From CBDCWA01 sp965223255 (GTDB lineage: Bacteria; Pseudomonadota; Alphaproteobacteria; Rhizobiales; Hyphomicrobiaceae): a stretch of DNA of 64,000 nt. This document shows, in pieces, positions 36,342-45,604 of this stretch. Every line of letters starts with the position of its first letter. Positions within the stretch are counted from its first letter, which is position 1. The DNA lies in NCBI GenBank assembly GCA_965223255.1, contig CBDCWA010000002.1, positions 682,001 to 746,000 of the forward strand. Direction: 5' to 3'. The notes beneath the pieces were generated by a model. It made no database searches. It was not told where the DNA came from and saw only the letters and a program-made list of their open reading frames with translations. The position numbers and the translations under genes are program-made.

Positions 36342-37721
36342 TTATTTCGAAATCCTGAGCGTTGCGATCTGCAGGGCAATTTCCCGGAAGGCTTGGCGCA
36401 GTTGATCACCCGACTTGGAGTTGAAAAAGTGGCTTGGTGTTGTTGCACAATCGCGCATCGTTTCGTAGGCAGTCCCCGAGCTGCCGATTGAAAAGCCGAT
36501 CGTATAGACGGTGATGCCTTTGGCCTTCATGGCCGTGCAGATCTTCTTGGCATGATTTGAGACAGTCTCTGGGGACTGTTCTGAGCCTGCATACCTGTTG
36601 TAATCACCATCAGTAAGCAGGATGGCAATTTTGCGAAGGACTGGATTGCCGCGGCTGTTGAGCTCCGTCAAGTCGCTATAGGCTGCCGGCTGGCTTGCCT
36701 GCGGCCATATGCTGGCCCAATCCGGCGAAATCATATGCCATGCCCAGGCCGTGCCGAGGGCACCAGCAGTCGCAGCATCCGACTTGAAGCTATCGACGTG
36801 CGATTTCAGAGCATCCTTATCGTTGGTCAACGGCATAATGGCAACCGTTGGCGTACAGTTCGTTTTCCCGGCATTAGATCTTTTCGATTCATTCCAAGTC
36901 GGGATCCAAGCACCTGGCCCGGGTGCCGTGTCGGTATATCTGTGGCTGTCCGCGCGGTCGACGACGCAGGGCGCCATCGCCGGTGTTGCCGGAGTGCCCG
37001 CAGATCCAGCAGGGTTCTTGCCGGTTACGGCTTCGAAATACTGCCCGACGTTGACGGCCGGTGCGAACGGCACGAGCGCGATCTTGGAGGTGTATTGGGA
37101 TTGATCCTTCCAAACAACAATATCGATGAGATCCTTGGCCGCCAGTTTCATGTTTTTGAGCTTGTTACCATTCATCGACCCGGTGACATCAAGCATCATC
37201 GAGATTTCAAAGTTCGTCTTTGAGTTGTTGCCAACTGACAGCTTTGCCTCTGCCGCGATGCGAATCGGCAGTTCTGCGATGCCGGCAAATTTCCAGAACG
37301 GTGTTGCAACGGCGGAATCACACGTTGCACGTACGATAGTCCCATCGGCGACGATTTTAAATTTGGTCACATCTCGAACCGTGCTCAGCGATTTATTGCG
37401 ATCGAAATGCTGCCGCGCAGCCTCAATAGCAGCGTCAGCGTCACCTGTGACCTGCAACACGCGTCCCGCAGCGAGCACGGCGGAATCCATCGCTGCCTGT
37501 TGTTGCACTTTGGCCGAGGTGAGGCGGAGATAGTCGACGCCACTACCTGCAACGACAAGCAAGAGAGAGATTATCAGCGCGAAGATGACCGCTATCGTGC
37601 CGGATCGGTCTTCGTTAAACCGATGACGAAGTGGTTTTGATGTCCGCGCTCCGCCATCCACTTTCCGGCTACAGCCGTTCAGCGATCTGGTGAACGCCGC
37701 GTAATACCGAGATAGACTCAT
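36342..37721 (-). CDS. TadG-like VWA pilus protein, copy 2 (mosaic)
   Basis: The protein is 459 residues from ATG 37721 (GGAGG upstream; the frame opens at 37748). The layout equals copy 1: DRSGTIAVIFALIISLLLVV membrane segment, MIDAS DVTGSMNGN, LLTDGDYN. Up to the VWA start it follows copy 1 (for example KVQQQAAMDSAVLAAGRV, SDSAVATPFW-like text). From DQSQYTSKIALVPF onward it follows copy 3 (AVTGKNPAG, APGPGAWIPTWNE). It has its own promoter region, which is related to that of copy 1, and its own terminator, which is related to that of copy 3. Confidence 0.88.
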   Translation of the reverse strand: MSLSRYYAAFTRSLNGCSRKVDGGARTSKPLRHRFNEDRSGTIAVIFALIISLLLVVAGSGVDYLRLTSAKVQQQAAMDSAVLAAGRVLQVTGDADAAIEAARQHFDRNKSLSTVRDVTKFKIVADGTIVRATCDSAVATPFWKFAGIAELPIRIAAEAKLSVGNNSKTNFEISMMLDVTGSMNGNKLKNMKLAAKDLIDIVVWKDQSQYTSKIALVPFAPAVNVGQYFEAVTGKNPAGSAGTPATPAMAPCVVDRADSHRYTDTAPGPGAWIPTWNESKRSNAGKTNCTPTVAIMPLTNDKDALKSHVDSFKSDAATAGALGTAWAWHMISPDWASIWPQASQPAAYSDLTELNSRGNPVLRKIAILLTDGDYNRYAGSEQSPETVSNHAKKICTAMKAKGITVYTIGFSIGSSGTAYETMRDCATTPSHFFNSKSGDQLRQAFREIALQIATLRISK

Positions 37722-38003
37722 CTGAACCTCCAGAATTCGTTGATGCATCTGCGTCGCAGCGAAGCGGACCTATCGCAGTGGCTTTTCCCAGGCTGGCCAT
37801 TGCGAAGTCTGCACCGGTTCGGCTGAACCGTCAGAGCAAACGAATTTCTAATTGTCCCCACATCATGTTTGGACACTTGGAGGCTTCATGCGCACAATGG
37901 CGCACACAGATCAATTTTTAACAAAAATGTAAATGAACCAATTGATAAACAATGTTCAAAAATAGAATATCGAGCTCTCTATGGTTGTGAGAGCCCACAA
38001 TGA

Positions 38004-38028
38004 AAAGGCGCCCATTTAGGGCGCCTTT
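38004..38028 (-). terminator. Intrinsic terminator for TadG-like copy 3
   Basis: AAAGGCGCCC and GGGCGCCTTT form a 10-bp stem with a five-base loop; read leftward it ends in TTTTC. It lies about 41 bases past the stop codon at 38070. Confidence 0.88.
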
Positions 38029-38069
38029 CTATTTCGCTTTGGATCAATGCGATCCAGTTCGATGATCGG

Positions 38070-39503
38070 TTACTTCGAAATCCTGAGCGTCGAGATCTGC
38101 AGGGCAATCTCACGGAAAGCCTGGCGCAGTTCTTCGCCTGAACTGGAGTTGAAGAAGTGGCTTGGCGTCGTCGCACAATCACGCATCGTATCGTAGGCGG
38201 TGCCCGAGCTGCCGATTGCAAAGCCGATCGTATAGACGGTGATGCCTTTGGCCTTCATGGCCGTGCAGATCTCCTTGGCATGAGTTGAAACCGCTCCGGA
38301 GGAATAGGAACCTGCATACTGATTGTAGACACCATCGGTAAGCAGGATGGCTATTTTTCGAAGAACCGGCTCGCCGCGGCTGTTGAGCCTGGTCAAGTCG
38401 CTATAGGGCGCCGGTTGGCTTGCCAGTGGCCATATGCTGGCCCAATCCGGCGAAATCATATGCCATGCCCAGGCCGTACCGAGAGCACCAGCGGTCATGC
38501 CTGACGACCAGAAGCTATCGATGTGCGATTTCAGTGCATCCTTATTGTTGGTCAACGGCATGATGGTGACTGACGGTGTGCAGGACGTTTGACCTTCATT
38601 AGCGCTGTTCGCTTCATTCCAAGTCGGGATCCAAGCGCCTGGCCCGGGTGCCTTATCGGTATACTTGTGGCTGTCCGTGCGGTCGACGACGCAGGTTGCC
38701 ATGGGTGGGATTGCAGGAGAGCCCGGGTCAGTTTGGTACTCTGGCTCATTTTTGCATTGTTTTTTTACATCGCCGTCCTTGGTTAAGCACTTGGAAGGAT
38801 AGTCGTATGTTGGTGGCGTGCCAGGAGATCCAGCGGGATTCTTGCCGGTTACGGCTTCGAAGAACGGCCCGACGTTGACGGCCGGCGAGAACGGCACGAG
38901 CGCGATCTTGGAGGTGTATTGGGATTGATCCTGCCAAACCACGATATTGATCAGATCCTTGGCGGCCAATTTCATGTCGTTAAGCTTGGTGGTCCCCATC
39001 GAACCTGTGACGTCAAGCATCATCGTGATTTCGATATTGGTGTGCGAATTGCCACCAGACGACAGCACGGCTTCGGCAGCCAGATTGATTTCCAGGTCAC
39101 TGACGCCGACGATACCCATGAAAGGTGTGGCGACCTTGGCAGTCACGGTACCCTGGATCTTGGTACCATTTTCGATGATATCGAAGGACGTCGAGTCAGA
39201 TTGGGTCAACTGCGATTTCATCTTATTGTAATACTTGTCGGCCGCATCCCGGGCCTCGGAAAGATTTCCATTGGTCTGGATGACGCGACCGGCCGCAAGG
39301 ACGGCTGAATCGAGGGCACTTACGGCTTGTGTCTTGGCATTAAGCCATCGCCCATAATCGACCGCTCCACCGATCAACACGACGACTGTGATTGCTACCA
39401 AGCCAAAAATGACGGCAACGGCCCCGGACGTGTCTCGCGAAAACGATCGCATCGTCCTTGTCAGCTGTCCAATCAGCCCATTGCCCGCTTGCGAACCACT
39501 CAT
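38070..39503 (-). CDS. TadG-like VWA pilus protein, copy 3
   Basis: This 477-residue protein has the TadE/G segment DTSGAVAVIFGLVAITVVVL, then the MIDAS DVTGSMGTT, and LLTDGVYNQ near the C-terminus. Compared with copy 2 it has an extra 30-residue loop in the VWA domain with two Cys (YDYPSKCLTKDGDVKKQCKN), flanked by similar GSPGTP and GSPAIP segments. The first 150 residues differ most from the other copies. It is the first of the three in reading order; the 551 bases upstream show no gene. Confidence 0.88.
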   Translation of the reverse strand: MSGSQAGNGLIGQLTRTMRSFSRDTSGAVAVIFGLVAITVVVLIGGAVDYGRWLNAKTQAVSALDSAVLAAGRVIQTNGNLSEARDAADKYYNKMKSQLTQSDSTSFDIIENGTKIQGTVTAKVATPFMGIVGVSDLEINLAAEAVLSSGGNSHTNIEITMMLDVTGSMGTTKLNDMKLAAKDLINIVVWQDQSQYTSKIALVPFSPAVNVGPFFEAVTGKNPAGSPGTPPTYDYPSKCLTKDGDVKKQCKNEPEYQTDPGSPAIPPMATCVVDRTDSHKYTDKAPGPGAWIPTWNEANSANEGQTSCTPSVTIMPLTNNKDALKSHIDSFWSSGMTAGALGTAWAWHMISPDWASIWPLASQPAPYSDLTRLNSRGEPVLRKIAILLTDGVYNQYAGSYSSGAVSTHAKEICTAMKAKGITVYTIGFAIGSSGTAYDTMRDCATTPSHFFNSSSGEELRQAFREIALQISTLRISK

Positions 39504-40054
39504 TTTGCCGGCTCCAAATAAATTACAAAAAGTATGTTTTTAATAAATTCCATAACTTATGGATTAATTGCACGAATTTATTGAAACTATTATTCGATGA
39601 TCGTTTGAATTTTCCATTCTTGAGTAAGGGACTATTAATAATCAGCACGGGCCGCGGCGCGACCGAACTATTGTATTCCAGCAGTGGTGGGAGATTTGAC
39701 GATTTCGCTCGAGAAAGTATCACAGACCATATCAAGATTTGATTAGTCGTATTGAAAAGAGACTATAGATCTTGAAAACGAAAACGCGCGAATTGACGAC
39801 CACGCCAGGTCTCGACGGCGCACTGATAATGCTGCCCAACAAGAACAAACCAACCCAGCCACATGGTTTTGCCTGCAACCTGGATATCCGCACACAGCTT
39901 GCGCCGGCATAAGGCCGGCAACTGTCCCACCGGTCAGCATTTTGCCTGCTATCAAACGCGCCCTATATAGCCTTAAGGTGAATGGATGCAGACACCGTTG
40001 CGTCCAAGTCTTCTGGTCGATTGACAGGTCTGGCTATGGACGGGAGTGGCGGCA
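39504..40054. other. Intergenic region with no visible gene
   Basis: This 551-base region lies between two divergent transcripts (TadG-like copy 3 and the HlyD-like gene). I see AT-rich stretches but no convincing coding frame, terminator or repeat. The promoters of both genes must lie here. Confidence 0.4.
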
Positions 40055-41095
40055 ATGGAAAACTGGATTGCTAGGGCTAAGGCCTTACACCCAGCAATTT
40101 GGCTGGTAGCGCTTGTGGTCGTTGGAGTCATCATTTGGATGGCACAAGACGCTCTGCGCCCAACGGTAAAGGTTGTGGAGCCGCGCCGAGGCAGTGCTGC
40201 TGAGGTGGTCTATGCGACAGGAACCATCGAACCCACGTATTGGGCAAAAGTGGTGGCGCTACAACGCAAACGCATCACCGAAATATGCCGCTGCGAGGGC
40301 CATACTGTTGCCAAAGGAGATATTCTCGCGCGTTTGGACGATTTGGAAGAGCGTGCGGGGTTGCGCGAGCTGCAAGCCCGCCTCGCACGTCTCCGTGAAG
40401 ATGAAACGCGGTTGAAGAAATTAATAGCGCGCAATGTAACATCGCGCGTGACGTATGATGAAAAGCGCACGCGCATCCGTGAATACGAAGCGCGCGTGGC
40501 CGCTCAGATCGATCGCATAAACGATTTGCAATTGCGCGCGCCGATGGATGGTGTGGTTCTGCGTCGCGACGGTGAAGTGGGCGAGGTGGCGGGCATCGGG
40601 CCAGGCGACGTGCTGTTTTGGATAGGCAAACTGGACCCGTTGCGCGTGGTTGCAGAGGTCAATGAGGAAGACATACCCAGAATTCGCAAGGGCCAGTCCG
40701 TGCTGCTCCGTCACGACGGATTGCCGGATCGCAAGCTGACCGCAACCGTTGCCGACATAACACCCAAGGGCGACCCGGAAAAAAAGACATTCCGTGCTTA
40801 TTTCAGACTGCCCAACGATACGCCCTTGCAGATCGGCATGAGCGTAGAGGCCAACGTTGTTGTCAATAATGTGAAAGGCGCATTGCTGTTACCGGCAGAG
40901 GCCCTGATGAACGGCGGCGTACTTGTCGTCGAGGCCGGCCGCATCAAAAAGCGAAAGATCCAGATCGGAATTAAGGGCACACGCCTCGTAGAAATCCGCA
41001 ACGGCATTAAGATGGGCGACAAGGTTGTCTCGCCGGCGCGCCAAGATTTAGCCATCGGCACCCGCGTCAAAATGCAGACAGCAACTGACAAATGA
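40055..41095 (+). CDS. HlyD-family periplasmic adaptor of an ABC exporter
   Basis: The protein is 346 residues from ATG 40055 (GGGAG eight bases upstream; a GTG lies nine bases earlier). It has an N-terminal membrane anchor (about 12-32), a split biotinyl-lipoyl-like domain (ATGTIEPTYWAKV and LRAPMDGVVLRRDGEVGEVAG), a short coiled-coil hairpin (GLRELQARLARLREDETRL) and a C-terminal beta-barrel with DITPKGDPEKKTFRAYFRL. It joins a permease and an ATPase in overlapping genes, in the DevBCA/MacA order. Substrate unknown. Confidence 0.9.
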   Translation: MENWIARAKALHPAIWLVALVVVGVIIWMAQDALRPTVKVVEPRRGSAAEVVYATGTIEPTYWAKVVALQRKRITEICRCEGHTVAKGDILARLDDLEERAGLRELQARLARLREDETRLKKLIARNVTSRVTYDEKRTRIREYEARVAAQIDRINDLQLRAPMDGVVLRRDGEVGEVAGIGPGDVLFWIGKLDPLRVVAEVNEEDIPRIRKGQSVLLRHDGLPDRKLTATVADITPKGDPEKKTFRAYFRLPNDTPLQIGMSVEANVVVNNVKGALLLPAEALMNGGVLVVEAGRIKKRKIQIGIKGTRLVEIRNGIKMGDKVVSPARQDLAIGTRVKMQTATDK

Positions 41096-42327
41096 ACCTA
41101 ACTTTTGACATCGCCATCACGCACGTGAGTTCACGCGTCCGCCAGTCTCTGGTTGGCATGCTGGGCGTTGCCATGGGGGTTGGCTTTTCCGTGATGATGG
41201 CGAGCCTAATGGAAGGCTCGCAACGCGATTTCATCAGCCAATTGGTCGATAGCCTGCCCCACATTACCGTCAGCGATGAACGGCGAAAGCCGACCGTTCA
41301 ACCGGCAGAAAAAGCCTTTGATGCTGTCCGGTTCGAGGGACTGCGTTCACCCGTTATCCGCCCCGGCATCAAGAACCCTTATGCGATACTGGCGTCATTG
41401 GAGCGCTGGCTGCCGGGCCAGGCAGCCCCCTCGGTGCGCGCCAAAGCGGTGATCCGTTATGCCGGGCGCAACACCGCCGCCAGCATTACCGGCGTCGATC
41501 CCCGTCGCGAAAAGCAGGTTTCGAAATTGCCTGAACAGATCCGCAAAGGGCGTCTTGATGATCTCTACAAGGCATCGAACGCTATAATTGTCGGTGACAA
41601 ACTGGCTGACAAGATCGGGGCACGTGTTGGCAATACGATTGTTTTGGCCTCGGGCACCGGTCGTTTGTTGACCTGCACCATTGTTGCGCTGTTTCACTCA
41701 GGCGTTAGCCAGACTGACGAACAACAGGCCTTCACACTTCTTAAGACGGCCCAAATCCTTGAAGGCCAGACAGGTCTTGTCAACGCCATCCGTATTCGGG
41801 TGGACAACGTGCTGGCGGCTCGCGAGACGGCACAGACCATAGAAGCGCAGACCGGCTACAAGGCTGTGTCCTGGCAGGAGGCGCATGAGGATCTGCTCTC
41901 TGCCTTCGAAATTCGCAATTTCATAATGTATGCGGTCGTCGGCGCGATCCTGCTGGTCGCATCGTTTGGCACTTACAATATCATCTCGACCATCACCCAT
42001 GAAAAGACGCGGGATATTGCGATATTGAAGTCATTGGGCTTTTCCGAGGCCCGCATGCGCCGCATTTTTCTGATCGAAGCGCTGATAATCGGTGGCGCTG
42101 GCGTCATCATCGGATGGGGCCTCGGCTACATATTATGCCTCGGCCTTGGCACCATCGAATTCAAGTCGCCGTTTGTCGACGCCACCCGCCTGCCGATGTA
42201 CTATGCTGTGAGCCATTATCTCATTGCCGGCGGTGTTGCCATGGCGGCGTCCGCCATCGCCGGCTACTTGCCCGCCCGCAAGGCGGCAAGCGTTGAGCCC
42301 GTTGAGATCATCCGGGGGGCCTCATGA
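41092..42327 (+). CDS. FtsX-like ABC transporter permease
   Basis: This 411-residue permease overlaps the adaptor by four bases. It has one membrane helix near the N-terminus (SLVGMLGVAMGVGFSVMMASL), a long periplasmic domain (about 45-270) and three C-terminal helices, in the MacB/LolC/FtsX layout. The cytoplasmic coupling segment THEKTRDIAILKSLGFSEARM and the end YLPARKAASVEPVEIIRG are strong family marks. It works with the following ATPase. Confidence 0.92.
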   Translation: MNLTFDIAITHVSSRVRQSLVGMLGVAMGVGFSVMMASLMEGSQRDFISQLVDSLPHITVSDERRKPTVQPAEKAFDAVRFEGLRSPVIRPGIKNPYAILASLERWLPGQAAPSVRAKAVIRYAGRNTAASITGVDPRREKQVSKLPEQIRKGRLDDLYKASNAIIVGDKLADKIGARVGNTIVLASGTGRLLTCTIVALFHSGVSQTDEQQAFTLLKTAQILEGQTGLVNAIRIRVDNVLAARETAQTIEAQTGYKAVSWQEAHEDLLSAFEIRNFIMYAVVGAILLVASFGTYNIISTITHEKTRDIAILKSLGFSEARMRRIFLIEALIIGGAGVIIGWGLGYILCLGLGTIEFKSPFVDATRLPMYYAVSHYLIAGGVAMAASAIAGYLPARKAASVEPVEIIRGAS

Positions 42328-43034
42328 GCGATCACCTGAGCCTCGAGCCGGCCTTGATCGAAACTCGTGATCTGACGCGCATTATAAAGGGCGAAGTGGA
42401 TGCCGTCCTGGTGCAGGATATCAACCTGCGCATCGACAAAGGTGAACTGGTTGCAGTCATCGGCCCTTCCGGCTCCGGCAAAAGTTCACTGCTCTATTTG
42501 TTGGGCTTACTTGATTTGCCCACCACAGGCGAGGTGTTCATAAAAGGCCAGGCGACCAGCAAGATGAGCGCCCCGGAACGTGCCCGCATGCGTCTTTCAG
42601 AAATCGGTTTTGTATTCCAGTTCCATTTCCTGCTGCCGGAGTTTTCCGCGCGATCGAATGTGGTGCTGCCGATGCGTGCGCTTGCCAAGCGCACGATAGA
42701 GCAAGCAAAAACCCGTGCCGAAGAATTGCTTTTATCATTGGGTCTTGAGGGCCATACCCATAAGCTGCCAAGTCAGCTCTCCGGCGGTCAACGTCAACGT
42801 GTCGCGATCGCCCGCGCGCTTGCCAATGACCCTGCCATCATTCTTGCAGATGAACCGACCGGGAATCTCGATACCGCCTCAGGTGATCAGGTGCTGTCGA
42901 TTTTCCGCGAGCTTGCCGACACAACCGGGCGCACGATTTTGATCGTGACACATGATCTAGCCCTGGCGGCGCGCATGGATCGAACGATCGAAATCGTCGA
43001 CGGGCGCATCGTGGAACCGGTGGCAAGCGTCTAG
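42324..43034 (+). CDS. LolD/DevA-like ABC transporter ATPase
   Basis: This 236-residue ATPase overlaps the permease by four bases. It has Walker A GPSGSGKSS, the Q-loop region EIGFVFQFHFLLPEFSARSN, signature LSGGQRQRVAIARAL, Walker B IILADEPTGNLD and the His switch VTHD. The LolD/MacB type is clear from GEVFIKGQ and FQFHFLLPEFSA. The operon adaptor-permease-ATPase ends here, six bases from the end of the convergent POT gene. Confidence 0.94.
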   Translation: MSDHLSLEPALIETRDLTRIIKGEVDAVLVQDINLRIDKGELVAVIGPSGSGKSSLLYLLGLLDLPTTGEVFIKGQATSKMSAPERARMRLSEIGFVFQFHFLLPEFSARSNVVLPMRALAKRTIEQAKTRAEELLLSLGLEGHTHKLPSQLSGGQRQRVAIARALANDPAIILADEPTGNLDTASGDQVLSIFRELADTTGRTILIVTHDLALAARMDRTIEIVDGRIVEPVASV

Positions 43035-43040
43035 CTTGCG

Positions 43041-44498
43041 TCAATCGGCGCCGCGCATCATCCTCTTGACCCATGGTGTAACCGCCAGCAGGATCAGCAG
43101 CGTGAGCGCAACCAATCCGGCCTGCGACAGAAAAAATGTCGAGAGTGTTTCGGGGTTTTTGGCATCGAATGAGCTGGCCAGGATGCCTGCAAGCTTATTG
43201 CCAAGCGCCGCCGCCAGAAACCATACCCCCATCATCAGTCCAACCATGCGCACTGGCGCCAATTTGGTCATCATCGAGAGACCGACCGGGGACAGGCAAA
43301 GCTCACCGATTGTCTGCAACAGAAACAAGCCAACCAGCCATAGCGGGCTGACTTTCCCAGCGAGTGTCAACTGTGCTGCCGGCACCATTAACAAAAATGA
43401 CAACGCCAAAAAGAACAGACCGAGCGAAAATTTGATTGGGCTCGAGGGTTGGCGCTCACCCATCCGAAGCCAAAGCATTGCAAAGAGGGGCGCCAGTATG
43501 ATCACGAACAACGGGTTGAGCGATTGATACCAGGCCGAAGGAAAAGCCCAGCCGAACACTTCGTTACGTGTCAGCTGATCGGCAAAAAGCGCGATCGACA
43601 CACCGGCCTGTTCGAAGATTGCCCAAAACACCATTGAAGCAATGAACAGCACCAGCATGGCTGCAAGGCGATTCTGTTCAAGATCCTCTCCGCGCCCAAA
43701 ATAAATAATAGCCGCAATCGGCACTGCAATGAACAAGACCCGCATCCATTGAAAATTTGGATGGTCCGACAACATGACGGCGCCGATCAATATAAGCGTG
43801 GCAACCGTAACCAGGCCAGCACCGGCTGCGATGCGGACCATCTCCGAGCGCTCCATTTCAACGTCTGGAAGCAACGCGCGCCGGCGCCATAACACCAAAA
43901 GCCCCAGCAGCATGCCAACTCCCGCTGCGCCAAAGCCCCAATGCCAGCTACCAGCCGGATCGAAGCCTGCCGACGCTAGAAATGATTTGAACGCGTTGCT
44001 CTGGGCCAGAAAGCCGGTAATCAGCGGGGCGATAAATGCGCCGATATTGATTCCCATATAAAAGATCGAGAAGCCCGCGTCACGCCTGGGGTCGTTGGGC
44101 TGATAAAGGTGGCCGACGAGCACGCTGATGTTGGGCTTGAAGAGACCGGTACCGAGAACGATCAGGACCAGCCCAAGATAGAACGTGAAAATACTTGGAA
44201 CGGCCAACGAAAAATGACCGAGCGCGATCACGCCGCCGCCGATCAGAACAGATTTGCGCGCTCCGAGAATCCGATCTGCAATAAACCCGCCCGGGATGGC
44301 CAGCATATAGACGGCCATCGTGTAATTGCCGTAGATCATGCCGGCTTCGGCGGTCGTAAATCCCAGCCCGCCGGCTGGTATTGGCGCCACCATGAACAGC
44401 ACCAGGAGCGCCCGCATCCCATAGTATGAAAAGCGTTCCCACAGTTCGATGAAGAACAGTGGCCGCAAACCGCTAGGCTGGCTTAGGCGCAATTGCAT
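43041..44498 (-). CDS. POT/PTR2-family proton-coupled oligopeptide transporter
   Basis: This 485-residue protein has about 12-14 membrane helices. The family ExxER motif is in FFIELWERFSYYGMRALLVLFM. The N-terminal PTR2 signature GGFIADRILGARKSVLIGG and the central FSIFYMGINIGAFIAPLITGFLAQ are also present. It takes up di- or tripeptides or peptide-like compounds with protons. It follows a CmcJ-like gene on the same strand with 57 bases between, so the two may be one transcript. Confidence 0.92.
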   Translation of the reverse strand: MQLRLSQPSGLRPLFFIELWERFSYYGMRALLVLFMVAPIPAGGLGFTTAEAGMIYGNYTMAVYMLAIPGGFIADRILGARKSVLIGGGVIALGHFSLAVPSIFTFYLGLVLIVLGTGLFKPNISVLVGHLYQPNDPRRDAGFSIFYMGINIGAFIAPLITGFLAQSNAFKSFLASAGFDPAGSWHWGFGAAGVGMLLGLLVLWRRRALLPDVEMERSEMVRIAAGAGLVTVATLILIGAVMLSDHPNFQWMRVLFIAVPIAAIIYFGRGEDLEQNRLAAMLVLFIASMVFWAIFEQAGVSIALFADQLTRNEVFGWAFPSAWYQSLNPLFVIILAPLFAMLWLRMGERQPSSPIKFSLGLFFLALSFLLMVPAAQLTLAGKVSPLWLVGLFLLQTIGELCLSPVGLSMMTKLAPVRMVGLMMGVWFLAAALGNKLAGILASSFDAKNPETLSTFFLSQAGLVALTLLILLAVTPWVKRMMRGAD

Positions 44499-44555
44499 CG
44501 GATAATCCTAGTTTGGCGCAGGGCAATTCGCGCGCACAGCAGACAGGCCACGATG

Positions 44556-45389
44556 TCAATCGAAAAACGCGAAGGTGCGGATTTCGATACTCTCACGAGG
44601 ATTGGGATTTGGCGGTGTGTGCGGATCGGAGAATGCGGTGTGTGCGGTGTAGCGGGCCCGACCGTCGCGAACCGAATCGTAGACCTTGAAGACGATGGCT
44701 TCATCACGCTGCATTCGCGGCAGATAATACCACTTGTGCTGTTCGTTATAGGCTACCCTGTAGGTCTGCCCCACCCGGTGGGCATACTTGCGCTCTGCCA
44801 GGATCAGATCCTTGTCATTCAAAAACGCGCCATCGGAGATCGCTAGCGGCTCCTCCTCGATCGGCTGATTGATCGGCCGCCAGACTTGCACCACAGCGAA
44901 TCTTTTGGCCAGCAAGGCCTCCGCTTCATCACCCATAAAATCTTGGACACGCTTGCGCGCTGACCATTCAGTATAGTCATTGTGCACGCTATGAACCGGC
45001 TCGCGAAGCCGCATGTCTTTGCCCTCGACACGGGAGCGCACCGTATGGTCGAAGATAAACACATCCCGCGCCCCCGACTGTTCCTTAACGAGCTGCACCA
45101 TCTCTGGATAATAGACCGAGACAATCTCTTGCTCATCGTAGAAATCTTTGACTTGTGTTGGGTGTTTGACGAACGTAAACCCATTGCGCTCCAAGTCGAA
45201 AGTATCAAACAAACTCCGCGCATTACGGATCTTCACCTTGTGCGGCACATAAGTGTTGTTGTGGCGTTCGGTGACCGTGACGTAACCGCCAAGATCTTTG
45301 GTTTCTGTGACCGGCACGACCCCGGTGTCGATCGAATAATTCAGCTCAGCTTCGGTAAAGGCGGGGTCTTCAGCGTGTTGGTCTGTCAT
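44556..45389 (-). CDS. CmcJ/NvfI-like Fe(II) oxidoreductase
   Basis: The protein is 277 residues from ATG 45389 (AAGGA upstream; an earlier ATG at 45422 is possible). It resembles the CmcJ/NvfI family of Fe(II)/2-oxoglutarate-type hydroxylases and methoxylation partners: DHTVRSR, the iron-binding VHNDYTEWSA (His and Asp), the VVQVWRPINQPIEEEPLAI block, and the C-terminal AHTAFSDPHTPPNPNPRESIEIR. These enzymes act on small metabolites. Which one is unknown here. Confidence 0.82.
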   Translation of the reverse strand: MTDQHAEDPAFTEAELNYSIDTGVVPVTETKDLGGYVTVTERHNNTYVPHKVKIRNARSLFDTFDLERNGFTFVKHPTQVKDFYDEQEIVSVYYPEMVQLVKEQSGARDVFIFDHTVRSRVEGKDMRLREPVHSVHNDYTEWSARKRVQDFMGDEAEALLAKRFAVVQVWRPINQPIEEEPLAISDGAFLNDKDLILAERKYAHRVGQTYRVAYNEQHKWYYLPRMQRDEAIVFKVYDSVRDGRARYTAHTAFSDPHTPPNPNPRESIEIRTFAFFD

Positions 45390-45604
45390 GGCCAATTCCT
45401 TGCTAACATCGCATTGCAACAATCACCTCTCGCATTCTAGCCTCGGTTAACCTTGGGCGCCAGTCATAGTGATCCAGGCCAAGGTGCAAATTCTAGGTGC
45501 GCTAGCCAGCAGTAACGAGACGACCAGCACAGCGGGGATAGTCAGCTTTGACTTGAGGCCGCGATTCGATACTTTGACGGTGTTTGATTGACGATTGGCC
45601 CCAG

